Source: an uncultured Pelagibacteraceae bacterium
GTDB lineage: Bacteria; Pseudomonadota; Alphaproteobacteria; Pelagibacterales; Pelagibacteraceae
Direction: 5' to 3'
DNA: 64,000 nucleotides
Assembly (NCBI GenBank): GCA_902595535.1
Contig: CACJQI010000005.1
Location: 1-64,000, forward strand
Shown here piece after piece: positions 54,824-63,369 of this stretch (its first letter is position 1; each line of letters begins with the position of its first letter). Both the position numbers and the translations under genes were made by a program. Under the pieces are notes generated by a model. It did not search any database and was not told the DNA's origin. It worked only from the letters and a program-made list of their open reading frames with translations.

Positions 54824-55745
54824 TTAATACTTTATCTTCAAATTCCATTAAAAGTGTTTCTTCATCCAAATTAAACTTTTTTGTATCATTAATTTTTTTT
54901 AAAAAATAATCTTTTATATTTATTAAACTTATATCATCAACTGAAATTTTTGATCTTAAATAAAACTCTATCAAAGAATAGATGAGTTCATTAATGATAA
55001 AATCTTTTTTATAATGTTTATTTTTTATAATAAAAAATATTAAATCTTTTAAATTCATTTCTTTAAGGTTTAAGTCAAATTGATTTTGTAGATTGATTAA
55101 ATTGAATAATTGTCCAGGTGTATTATAATGATTTATTAAATCTATATTTAATAAATTATAAATGTCATTATTTAGAATTTTATTTATAGTATTAATTGAT
55201 TGTTTGAAGTTTAATTGAATCTTAAAATTTAAACATCTTGATTTTAGGGTAGGTAAAATTTTTTTATTACTATTAATTAATATAAAATTAATATTATCAT
55301 TAGGTTCTTCTAGAATCTTGAGTAAAGCATTTACAGAATTTAAATTTAATAATTCAATATTATCTATTAATACAATTCTAGGTTTGTTGTTAAAGCAAGA
55401 TTTATTAAGTGATGCAATTAAATTTCTGATTTGATCTATATCAATATTTTTTTTATCAATAGAAACATCAATTAATATAAAATTTGAACTTGATTTATTT
55501 TGAACTAATTTGAATGACTTATTTTCTGAATTTATTTGAAGATTTTTATCATCATAAGAATTTTCTTCACCAAGTGATAGTATGTAATTGATTACATGAT
55601 AAGCTAAAGTACATTTACCAATCCCTTTTTCTCCTGAAAAAAGTATTTTATTGGGCAGTTTTTTTTTAGAATATAGTTTTGTTAAACTCTCAAATTGTTC
55701 TTTATGAGAAAATAATCTGATTTGATTTGCGGGTTCTAATTTCAT
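54816..55745 (-). CDS. holB: DNA polymerase III delta' subunit
   Basis: 309 residues, AAA+ clamp-loader subunit. P-loop GEKGIGKCTLAYHV (about 38-51), the DNA-ligand segment IVLIDNIELLNLNSVNALLKILEEP and SRCLNFKIQLNF. Only the RuvB-like N-terminal part is well conserved. Position between tmk and metG, standard in bacteria, supports the call. Confidence 0.9.
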   Translation of the reverse strand: MKLEPANQIRLFSHKEQFESLTKLYSKKKLPNKILFSGEKGIGKCTLAYHVINYILSLGEENSYDDKNLQINSENKSFKLVQNKSSSNFILIDVSIDKKNIDIDQIRNLIASLNKSCFNNKPRIVLIDNIELLNLNSVNALLKILEEPNDNINFILINSNKKILPTLKSRCLNFKIQLNFKQSINTINKILNNDIYNLLNIDLINHYNTPGQLFNLINLQNQFDLNLKEMNLKDLIFFIIKNKHYKKDFIINELIYSLIEFYLRSKISVDDISLINIKDYFLKKINDTKKFNLDEETLLMEFEDKVLNG

Positions 55746-55749
55746 TTAT

Positions 55750-56367
55750 CTAAAAAATTAATTCATCTATTTTTTTTAAGATTAATTTTTCATTTAATTT
55801 TATATCCATGTTAGAATTTATTATTTGATATGATTTTATTTTTTGATTAGCTAATTTTAAAAAACCATTTTGAACTTTATTATAGAAACTCATATTAAAT
55901 TTATCATATCTATTTAATTTTTTTCTTTTTTTTAATCTTAAATATAAATTTTGTTTATTAACCAGATTCAAAAAAGTGAAGTTAACAGATATATTTTTCA
56001 ATAAATATCTATTAATTAATTTAATTATTTTGATATCAACGCCCATTCCATAATGTTGATAAGCTATTGTTGAGTCTGTAAATCTATCTATTAGTATAAT
56101 CTTCTTTTTATAATACTTTTTAATAATTTTTATGTTTTCACTTCTAGCCGCTAAATATAAAAGTAAATCAGTATTTTTATCAAAATCAGATTTATTATTA
56201 AGTATAAGCTTTCTAATCTTTTCAGAACTTGGGTTTCCACCAGGCTCTCTAATTTTTATATAATCTATTTTTTTTTTATTTAAATATTTTGATACAACAG
56301 ATATATGGTGACTTTTACCACTACCTTCTATGCCTTCAAAAACAATAATAGGTTTTTTAGACATCAC
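55750..56367 (-). CDS. tmk: Thymidylate kinase
   Basis: Phosphorylates dTMP to dTDP. 205 residues. P-loop FEGIEGSGKSHHI (9-21), REPGGNPSSEKIR, and LIDRFTDSTIAYQHYG with the DR(Y/F) motif. Very Lys- and Asn-rich in the second half, as usual for this genome. Overlaps dacA by 11 bases. Confidence 0.95.
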   Translation of the reverse strand: MMSKKPIIVFEGIEGSGKSHHISVVSKYLNKKKIDYIKIREPGGNPSSEKIRKLILNNKSDFDKNTDLLLYLAARSENIKIIKKYYKKKIILIDRFTDSTIAYQHYGMGVDIKIIKLINRYLLKNISVNFTFLNLVNKQNLYLRLKKRKKLNRYDKFNMSFYNKVQNGFLKLANQKIKSYQIINSNMDIKLNEKLILKKIDELIF

Positions 56368-57508
56368 CCCAAATTAGGTAATTTATAGATTTAAATAATC
56401 TAGTTAAAAAATTAACCTTTTTTACTTCTTTTAATGATAATAAATCATATTCACCTATTAATTCATCATTATAAACAACTTTTAATGTTGCAATTTTTTC
56501 ATCTTTTTTTATTGGTGCTTCTATGGGGCCATCATATTTAACAGAAACTTTTAATAATTTTTTTTTAGCTTTTTTTATAGTTTTGTAAATATCCTCTTTT
56601 GTGTAGGATTGAACATAATTTTCCTTGCCTAGCCAAACATCGATTTTGTGAAAAGGTTGGTTAGCCTTTGTTATTTGAATCAGATCATAATTTGTAAGTC
56701 CATATGTAAGTAGTTTTATACTTTCTCTTGAACGAGAATTTTTGGAATTAAATCCACTTGCAACAGCGATAAGTCTTCTACCATTTCTATTTATTGAGGA
56801 CGCTAAGGAATATTTTTCATAAGATAAATATCCAGTTTTTATTCCATCAGCACCTAAATTTTTATAAAGTAATGGATTTCTATTTCCTTGAGTAATTGGA
56901 TCACCACCTGTCCTATCCCAGGTAAATTTTTTTTCTTTAAAATATTTATAATAATTAGGATAGTTTTTTATCAAATATTTAGACATAATCATTATATCTC
57001 TAACTGTTGAAAGATTTTCTGGTGAATTAATACCTGATGAATTTGAAAAATTAGTATTTTCCATACCGATTTCTTTTGCTTTTTCAGTCATCAAAATTGC
57101 AAATTCATCTTCCGTACCAGCTATGCCTTCAGCTAAAGCAACACAGGCATCATTACCTGATGAAATTATTATTCCTTTTAATAAGTTTTCTACTGAAATT
57201 TGATCCCCTACCATTATAAACATTGATGAATATCCTGACTCAGATAATCTCCAAGCATTTTCTGAAACTATAAACTTATCATCAAGATTAAGTTCACCGT
57301 TTTTAATTAAATCAAAAGCAATTATTGCTGTCATAATTTTAGTCATTGATGCAGGAAAAATTTTTCTATCAGCATCTTTCTCATATAAAATTTCACCCGA
57401 ATGGTAGTCTAACAATATTGCTGTTCTAGCTTTTACATCAAAGTTTGCATAAGAAAAACTAGCATAGTGAAAACATAAAATTATATAAATTAATATTTTT
57501 TTAAACAT
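56357..57508 (-). CDS. dacA: D-alanyl-D-alanine carboxypeptidase (PBP5/6 type)
   Basis: Periplasmic serine DD-carboxypeptidase trimming peptidoglycan stem peptides. 383 residues: signal peptide (1-21), SxxK motif ASMTK (Ser54, Lys57), SGN motif in IISSGNDACVALAEG, KTG in DGIKTGYLSYEKYS, then a beta-rich C-terminal domain (GPIEAPIKKDEKIATLKV). No clear amphipathic C-terminal anchor beyond a short hydrophobic end. Third in the mltB-rlpA-dacA cell-wall run. Confidence 0.95.
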   Translation of the reverse strand: MFKKILIYIILCFHYASFSYANFDVKARTAILLDYHSGEILYEKDADRKIFPASMTKIMTAIIAFDLIKNGELNLDDKFIVSENAWRLSESGYSSMFIMVGDQISVENLLKGIIISSGNDACVALAEGIAGTEDEFAILMTEKAKEIGMENTNFSNSSGINSPENLSTVRDIMIMSKYLIKNYPNYYKYFKEKKFTWDRTGGDPITQGNRNPLLYKNLGADGIKTGYLSYEKYSLASSINRNGRRLIAVASGFNSKNSRSRESIKLLTYGLTNYDLIQITKANQPFHKIDVWLGKENYVQSYTKEDIYKTIKKAKKKLLKVSVKYDGPIEAPIKKDEKIATLKVVYNDELIGEYDLLSLKEVKKVNFLTRLFKSINYLIWGDV

Positions 57509-58262
57509 TTTTTAAAATTTCTAAATTTTCAAAATTTAATGATTTCATTTCATTAAAAGACTCTTCAATTTTTTTTATATCATTAAATGGACCTAATAAT
57601 ACCCTATATTTAGTATTTGATAATTTTTCTATAATAGGATTTTTTAAATTAGTTTCATTCCTAATTCTTTTAATCATACTTTCTGCTGACTCTTTGTAAT
57701 AAAAGTCTGCAATTTTTATAGAATACGAAAATTTCACAACGTTTATTTCCTTTTTTTTCTCTATTTTTGTTCCTAAATTATCGATCTTAATTCCATCTAC
57801 AGGAACCTTTTCAGCAACCTTTTTTTCTGCCTCAAATGTTTTTGCTTTTTTTGCAATAAAAGTAGAATTTTTAGATATTAAAACTAAATTGATATAGGGT
57901 TCATCTAAGTTAAGAGATAATTCTTCAGCTATTCTATTTGTTATAACTGAGTTATAAAACTCAGAAAATTTTACATTATTTGAAATAACTTTTGCAATGA
58001 TTGTTTTTTTATTTGATGGATTTGTAATTTTAACAAACGAATCTTTTTTTAGGTTCTTATGAAATATTACTAAAGCCCTATCATCAATTTTTTTTGAAAT
58101 CTTTTTTTCTTTTATAAGTTTATTATTATAAACTAAAGCAAATCCTTTATTTTTATATTTTTGCTCAGAAATAATATTTATTTTTTCATCTTTATGAAGC
58201 TCTTGATTACATGCTGATAAAATAAATAAAGTAATTATTAATAATAAAAATTTAAAATTCAT
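57501..58262 (-). CDS. rlpA: RlpA-like lipoprotein with SPOR domain
   Basis: 253 residues: lipoprotein signal ending ILSAC (Cys18), a diverged double-psi beta-barrel region (about 30-140; ALVIFHKNLKKDSFVKITNPSNKKTIIAKV), and a C-terminal SPOR domain (about 175-250; FSYSIKIADFYYKESAESMIKRI ... YRVLLGPFNDIKKIEESF) that binds denuded glycan strands. The barrel lacks the usual strongly conserved RlpA motifs, so lytic activity is doubtful. The gene overlaps dacA by 8 bases and mltB by 11. Confidence 0.78.
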   Translation of the reverse strand: MNFKFLLLIITLFILSACNQELHKDEKINIISEQKYKNKGFALVYNNKLIKEKKISKKIDDRALVIFHKNLKKDSFVKITNPSNKKTIIAKVISNNVKFSEFYNSVITNRIAEELSLNLDEPYINLVLISKNSTFIAKKAKTFEAEKKVAEKVPVDGIKIDNLGTKIEKKKEINVVKFSYSIKIADFYYKESAESMIKRIRNETNLKNPIIEKLSNTKYRVLLGPFNDIKKIEESFNEMKSLNFENLEILKNV

Positions 58263-59253
58263 TTTTAATTTTATCCTTTAAAGTACATACGGCTAATGAA
58301 AATCTTAAAGATCTATTCCATTGAAGAATAATTTCATAGTTATCAAAAACTATATATGCAGGACTTAAATTTTCTGCATCAGGAATAATATCTTTGTCTG
58401 GTGTAATAATTGCTACATTTAAATCATCTAATTTTTGATTTAAAAAAGAATCATCATTTATGAAATTTCTAAAGTATTTTAATTTTTTCTTATTATGAAG
58501 ATTTTTAGCTGATACGTTAAGATATTTTTTTGGAATATCATTTGATAAATCTATTTTATAAAAACATGGTTGATCAATTTTCCAGCCTATTTTTTTTAAA
58601 TAATTTGCCGCAGACGCATATGCATCAATATTATTTTTAAGATCTATGTAATTATTATTGTCATAATCTATGGCATAATTTTTCATAGTTGAGGGCATAA
58701 ATTGAAAAAAGCCAAATGCACCAGCCCATGATCCATACAAGGTTTTATAATCAATTTGTTTTTTTTCTATTAAATTTAGTAATATTAATAATTCATTAGT
58801 AAAAAATTCCGATCTTCTTTTGTCATAACTTAGAGTTGCTAATGATGACAGTATGTCCATTTTTCCAACATAAGTACCATAATTGGTTTCGATACCCATT
58901 AAAGATAAAAGTAATTCTTTCTCAATATTAAATTCTTTTTCAATTGAATTTATTAGATCAATATTTTTTTTATAAAGAATTAATCCTTTAGAAACTTTTT
59001 TATCTGATGTTCTTTTTGATATGTATGTTTTGGTATCTTCATAAAATTCAGGTTGATATCGATCATACTTAATTACATTTGGTAAAAATTTAGTATTAGC
59101 CATAACTGTATCAAATGTTTTTTCAGAGATATTATTTTGTAGAGCAACTTTTTTAAAATTTTTTTTCCAAATTTTAAATTTTAAATTTTCATCTGAAAAT
59201 GCTGGTATAAAATTTATTACAATCAAAATTACTATTGAACTAATCAGTTTCAT
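58252..59253 (-). CDS. mltB: Membrane-type lytic murein transglycosylase B-like
   Basis: 333 residues with a signal peptide (1-20; no lipobox Cys, so probably soluble periplasmic). MltB/SLT2 domain: IEKEFNIEKELLLSLMGIETNYGTYVGKMD with the presumed catalytic Glu, SLATLSYDKRRSEFF, YGSWAGAFGFFQFMPSTMKNYAIDYD and SAANYLKKIGWK. Overlaps the EamA gene upstream by 14 bases. Second lytic transglycosylase of the window. Confidence 0.93.
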   Translation of the reverse strand: MKLISSIVILIVINFIPAFSDENLKFKIWKKNFKKVALQNNISEKTFDTVMANTKFLPNVIKYDRYQPEFYEDTKTYISKRTSDKKVSKGLILYKKNIDLINSIEKEFNIEKELLLSLMGIETNYGTYVGKMDILSSLATLSYDKRRSEFFTNELLILLNLIEKKQIDYKTLYGSWAGAFGFFQFMPSTMKNYAIDYDNNNYIDLKNNIDAYASAANYLKKIGWKIDQPCFYKIDLSNDIPKKYLNVSAKNLHNKKKLKYFRNFINDDSFLNQKLDDLNVAIITPDKDIIPDAENLSPAYIVFDNYEIILQWNRSLRFSLAVCTLKDKIKNEF

Positions 59254-60118
59254 ATAAGTCTTTTAAATATATAATTACAGCAATCCAAATAAAAATAAAG
59301 CTAACTAATTTTGTTATAGAAAAAGGTTCTTCGTAATAAAAAAAACCAAGTAAAAACTGAAGAGTTGGAGTGATATAAAAAATCATCCCAGTAGGCCCTA
59401 GCCCACTTAATTCAACACCTCTTACATATAAAAATAATGGTATCACAGTCATAGGACCAGCAAGGAATATGAATAACATCATTGGTGGACTCGATAATTG
59501 AAAATCATTATGATTATTTTCAATAATCAAATAAAAAGCTAATAATGCAAATGGTAGAATATAAAGACTTTCAATTAGCAAACCAATATCTGTATCAATA
59601 TTTATTTTTTTTCTTATTAGATTATAAAAACCCCAGCTTAGAGCTACAATTAAACCTACCCAAGGTAATGATTTAAAGCTTACTAATATTAAATATAATA
59701 TTGAAAATATAACTAGCATAATTGAAAATATACGTTTCTTATTAAGTTTTTCTTTAAAGAAAATATATCCAAGTAATACACTTAATATCGGCATCATAAA
59801 ATAACCGAAGCTTGCATCTATTATTCTATCTGTTGCAATTGCATATATCCATACAGCCCAATTGATAAATATAAGCAAACCTGAAAAAAATAGATGAATT
59901 AAATATTTTTTGTTTTTGATAGTACTAAAAAAAATACCCCATTTAGAAAAAAGAAAAGTTGATATTACTAATGTAAATGTAGTCCAAAGACATCTGTGTA
60001 CAACAAGTTCTATATGACCAATATAAGCAATATATTTAAAATAAAGTACACCAATAAACCCCCACCAAAAAGAACCAAAACCAGCTAGGAATAACCCTTT
60101 GTTAAAATCTTTATTCAT
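59240..60118 (-). CDS. rarD: RarD-like EamA-family transporter
   Basis: 292 residues, ten hydrophobic helices. RarD group features: GFGSFWWGFIGVLYFKYIAYIGHIELVVHRCLWTT at the N-terminus, INWAVWIYAIATDRIIDASFGYFMMPILSVLLGYIFF in the middle, and the second EamA repeat ending GLGPTGMIFYITPTLQFLLGFFYYEEP. Substrate unknown in the family. Overlaps mltB by 14 bases. Confidence 0.9.
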   Translation of the reverse strand: MNKDFNKGLFLAGFGSFWWGFIGVLYFKYIAYIGHIELVVHRCLWTTFTLVISTFLFSKWGIFFSTIKNKKYLIHLFFSGLLIFINWAVWIYAIATDRIIDASFGYFMMPILSVLLGYIFFKEKLNKKRIFSIMLVIFSILYLILVSFKSLPWVGLIVALSWGFYNLIRKKINIDTDIGLLIESLYILPFALLAFYLIIENNHNDFQLSSPPMMLFIFLAGPMTVIPLFLYVRGVELSGLGPTGMIFYITPTLQFLLGFFYYEEPFSITKLVSFIFIWIAVIIYLKDLYETD

Positions 60119-60204
60119 TGGAAACTTATTGTCTATTAATAATAGCTTTTATTAGACTATTTTATGGTTGAATTAAATAATTATAATAATAAAACCTGTT
60201 GCAC

Positions 60205-60294
60205 GGAGAGATGGCTGAGCGGTTGAAAGCACCGGTCTTGAAAACCGGCAAAGGGGCAACTCTTTCCTGGGTTCGAATCCCAGTCTCTCCGCCA
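60205..60294 (+). tRNA. tRNA-Ser (anticodon UGA)
   Basis: Class II tRNA, 90 bases with encoded CCA. Acceptor GGAGAGA pairs with TCTCTCC, discriminator G. Anticodon stem CCGGT/ACCGG around CTTGAAA with TGA at 60239-60241; long variable arm; T-arm CTGGGTTCGAATCCCAG. It converges on sdhE with 4 bases between the CCA and that gene's stop. Confidence 0.97.
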
Positions 60295-60298
60295 GATA

Positions 60299-60568
60299 TC
60301 AATCTTCATTATTATATTTAAAATTTTTAAATAATTTGAGTACATTGGTTTCATCAAATTTAATCTCGTTATCAATACCATTAAATAAATTATAGAGACT
60401 TGTGTCATCAATATCTAACAATTTTTCCAAATCTATTAATTCATCTTGTTTTAATTGATTAATATATTTTTTTGTGAAAGCGCCTAAAAGTTTATCCATT
60501 TCTTTAGTTCCTCTATAATTGGATCTGTAAATAATTTTTTTTTTTAATTGATCTATATTGAAAGTCAT
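60299..60568 (-). CDS. sdhE: Succinate dehydrogenase assembly factor SdhE
   Basis: 89 residues of the SdhE/SDHAF2 (DUF339) family, which helps attach FAD covalently to the SdhA flavoprotein. The key RGxxE motif is visible in YRSNYRGTKEMDKLLGAFTKKY (about 14-35), followed by LIDLEKLLDIDDTSLYNLF. Divergent from recG, which starts 22 bases away; sdhE-recG divergent pairing is common in alphaproteobacteria. Confidence 0.93.
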   Translation of the reverse strand: MTFNIDQLKKKIIYRSNYRGTKEMDKLLGAFTKKYINQLKQDELIDLEKLLDIDDTSLYNLFNGIDNEIKFDETNVLKLFKNFKYNNED

Positions 60569-60590
60569 AATTAGAATATATTAGTTGAAT

Positions 60591-62642
60591 ATGAATAATA
60601 AAAGTAATTATCAATATTTATTATCAGATTTAACTGCTTTAAAAGGTGTAGGAATTAAAACTACTAATTTACTCAAGAAAAAAAACATAAATAATATATT
60701 TGATTTATTGTGGAAATTACCAAAATCATCAACAGATAGAAGTTTTTCTACTAAAATTGTAGAACTTCGTATTGGTGTTGAGCAAACAGTTACAATTATT
60801 CCTCAAAAATATTCATTTCCCAGAATTAGAAATCTACCAAATAAAGTTTTGTGCAAAGATGAAACTGGAGAAATAGATTGTATTTTTTTCAATAGTTATG
60901 AAGGGTATGTCAAAAAAATTCTTCCTATTGGCAAGGAGATAACAGTAAGTGGTAAAATTGGTTTTTTTAGAAACAGATATCAATTAACTAATCCAAAATA
61001 TATATCAGAAGATGCGTCTCTTATAAAGCAATCTCACAATAATTACTCCCTTACAGAGGGTATATCTGAGAAAATATATAATAAAATTATAAATCAAATT
61101 ATTGAAAATTTACCTATCTTAAATGAATGGCATACCAAAAGTATATTGAAGAAATTTGATAATATTAGCTGGAATGACTCAATAAAAGCTCTTCACAAAC
61201 CAGATAATATAGGTGCAATTAAAAAAAATTTTTATCAAAGACTTGCTTTTGATGAAATATTTTCCACTTTTTTAGTTAATTCTGAAATAAGAAAAAAAAT
61301 AAAAAAAAATAAAAAATCAAATAAAGTTCTAAATATTCAAAAACAAAACAATATTATCAAAACATTAGATTTTTCTTTAACAACTGATCAAATTAAATCA
61401 TTAAAAGAAATTAATAATGATTTATGCTCTTCTAATAAAATGTTTAGACTTTTGCAAGGTGACGTTGGAAGTGGAAAAACAATAGTATCATTACTAGCTG
61501 CATATAATAGTGTTAATGCAGGATTTCAGGTTGCAGTTATGGCTCCAACTGAAATTCTAGCAAGACAACATTTTAATTTGGCAAAAAAAATTTTTTCGAA
61601 AAATTTAAAATTAGAATTAATTTCTGGTAAATCTATATTAAAAGAAAAAAAAGTTATATTAAATAATCTTTGTAATCATAAAATAGATATAATATTTGGA
61701 ACACATGCAATATTTCAGAAAAAAATAAATTTTAAAAAACTTGGATTAATTATTATTGATGAACAACATAAGTTTGGTGTTAATCAAAGAAAAAGATTAT
61801 CTGATAAAGGTGGTGATGACTGTGATGTTTTATTAATGACAGCAACCCCTATTCCCAGAACATTGACAATGACTGTGTATGGAGACATGGACCTTTCAAT
61901 TATACGTGAAAAACCTCAATCAAGAAAACCTATAAAAACATACAGCAAATTAGAAAGTAAAGTTAATGATGTTATTCAATTTATAAAAAAAGAAATCAAA
62001 TTAGGAAACCAAATATTTTGGGTGTGCCCATTAATTGATGAGTCTAAAAAGATTGATCATTCCTCAGCAATTAAAAAATTTGAATTTTTGAAAGAGAAAT
62101 TTCCGAATAAAGTATCTTTATTGCATGGAAAAACAGATACTGAAGAAAAAGAAAAAATTTTAAATAATTTTTTAAACAAAAAATTTGATATATTAGTTTC
62201 AACTACAATAATTGAGGTAGGTATTGACTTCCCTAATGCCAATGTAATTATCATAGAAAATGCTAATAAATTTGGATTATCACAATTACACCAACTAAGA
62301 GGTAGAGTTGGTAGAGGTGATAAAGACTCAACATGTATATTAATGTTTAAATCTAACTTAAGTGAAAATGCAAAAAAAAGAATTAATATTTTGAAAAAAA
62401 ATAATGATGGCTTTATAATATCTGAAGAAGATATGAAAATCAGAGGTTTTGGAGATATTTTAGGATTTAAACAAAGTGGTATTAAAAATTTTAAGTTAGC
62501 TGATCCTATTCATAATAATGATTTATTTCTTTTGGCAGAAAAAGAAATGAGAAGAATTGAAAAATCAAATGAAGATATTTCTAAATATAAACCTTTACTA
62601 AAATTATATGATAGAGCTGATATAATTAACGATTTAGCCTAA
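60591..62642 (+). CDS. recG: ATP-dependent DNA helicase RecG
   Basis: Branch-migration helicase rescuing stalled forks. 683 residues from ATG 60591 (a TTG two codons upstream at 60585 is possible). N-terminal wedge/OB domain (about 60-150), then helicase motifs: QGDVGSGKTIVSLLAAY (Walker A), MAPTEILARQHF, IIDEQHKFGVNQR (DEQH box), MTATPIPRTL, STTIIEVGIDFPNA and QLRGRVGRG. Complete. Overlaps the convergent DUF502 gene by four bases. Confidence 0.96.
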   Translation: MNNKSNYQYLLSDLTALKGVGIKTTNLLKKKNINNIFDLLWKLPKSSTDRSFSTKIVELRIGVEQTVTIIPQKYSFPRIRNLPNKVLCKDETGEIDCIFFNSYEGYVKKILPIGKEITVSGKIGFFRNRYQLTNPKYISEDASLIKQSHNNYSLTEGISEKIYNKIINQIIENLPILNEWHTKSILKKFDNISWNDSIKALHKPDNIGAIKKNFYQRLAFDEIFSTFLVNSEIRKKIKKNKKSNKVLNIQKQNNIIKTLDFSLTTDQIKSLKEINNDLCSSNKMFRLLQGDVGSGKTIVSLLAAYNSVNAGFQVAVMAPTEILARQHFNLAKKIFSKNLKLELISGKSILKEKKVILNNLCNHKIDIIFGTHAIFQKKINFKKLGLIIIDEQHKFGVNQRKRLSDKGGDDCDVLLMTATPIPRTLTMTVYGDMDLSIIREKPQSRKPIKTYSKLESKVNDVIQFIKKEIKLGNQIFWVCPLIDESKKIDHSSAIKKFEFLKEKFPNKVSLLHGKTDTEEKEKILNNFLNKKFDILVSTTIIEVGIDFPNANVIIIENANKFGLSQLHQLRGRVGRGDKDSTCILMFKSNLSENAKKRINILKKNNDGFIISEEDMKIRGFGDILGFKQSGIKNFKLADPIHNNDLFLLAEKEMRRIEKSNEDISKYKPLLKLYDRADIINDLA

Positions 62643-63256
62643 GATTTTTTTGTAGATGTTCCTGCTGAAACTATAAATTTAGAAGCTTCTTCAAAACTCA
62701 TATTTAGATAAATTACATCTTCTATTGGAAACATTAGTAAAAAACCACTAGTAGGATTTGGTGTCGTTGGTACAAAAACATTTATTAATTTTTTGTTGGT
62801 TTTTTCCGCCATTTCACCTGTATTTTCTTTAGTAGCAAAGCCAACAGCCCAAACACCTTTTCTTGGATATTCAACCAAAACTACACTTTTTTTATTATCA
62901 TCCTTTTTAGAAAATGTTTCTGTCATTTGAACAATTGCCGAATAAACAGTTCTCAAAAAAGGAATTCTTTTAAAAAGATCATCAATTAATTTTAAAATTC
63001 TTCTTCCAAAAAAAGATAAAGAAATACCACCAACAAAAGTTATAAAAATTATTGAAATAACAATTTCAACTCCAGGTATGTTAAAAGGTAAATAACTATT
63101 AGGATTTATATTTTTAGGAATTAAATTTGAAGATATGCCTATTAAAATCTTACTGAGATAAAGTGTAAATCCAATTGGTATTAAGACAACTACACCCGTT
63201 ATAAAATAATTTCTTAGAGTTAATGATATAGATTTTTTATTTGTATTTTTAGCCAT
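62639..63256 (-). CDS. DUF502 family membrane protein
   Basis: 205 residues from ATG 63256. Two transmembrane helices (TLRNYFITGVVVLIPIGFTLYL near residues 12-33; VVISIIFITFVG-like EIVISIIFITFVGGISLSFFG at about 60-80), then a conserved soluble part with VYSAIVQMTETFSK, VVLVEYPRKGVWAVGFATKE and VFVPTTPNPTSGFLLMFP. The family has no defined function. A start at 63298 would add 14 residues before MAKNTNKK and is less likely. Confidence 0.9.
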   Translation of the reverse strand: MAKNTNKKSISLTLRNYFITGVVVLIPIGFTLYLSKILIGISSNLIPKNINPNSYLPFNIPGVEIVISIIFITFVGGISLSFFGRRILKLIDDLFKRIPFLRTVYSAIVQMTETFSKKDDNKKSVVLVEYPRKGVWAVGFATKENTGEMAEKTNKKLINVFVPTTPNPTSGFLLMFPIEDVIYLNMSFEEASKFIVSAGTSTKKS

Positions 63257-63260
63257 AAGA

Positions 63261-63338
63261 TCAATTAAAACTTGTGTAAATAACAAAACTAATAGCAATA
63301 ATAAATAGAACTAATAAAATTTTATTATTAAGATTCAT
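63261..63338 (-). CDS. Possible 25-residue membrane microprotein
   Basis: A short frame from ATG 63338 gives MNLNNKILLVLFIIAISFVI then YTSFN and TGA, 4 bases before the DUF502 start. It looks like a single signal-anchor helix with a basic N-terminus. It is the only frame in an otherwise non-coding 113-base divergent spacer. No conservation can be judged from one sequence, so it may be chance. Confidence 0.3.
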   Translation of the reverse strand: MNLNNKILLVLFIIAISFVIYTSFN

Positions 63339-63369
63339 TTTATAATGTTATTATCAATTTTATACAAAA

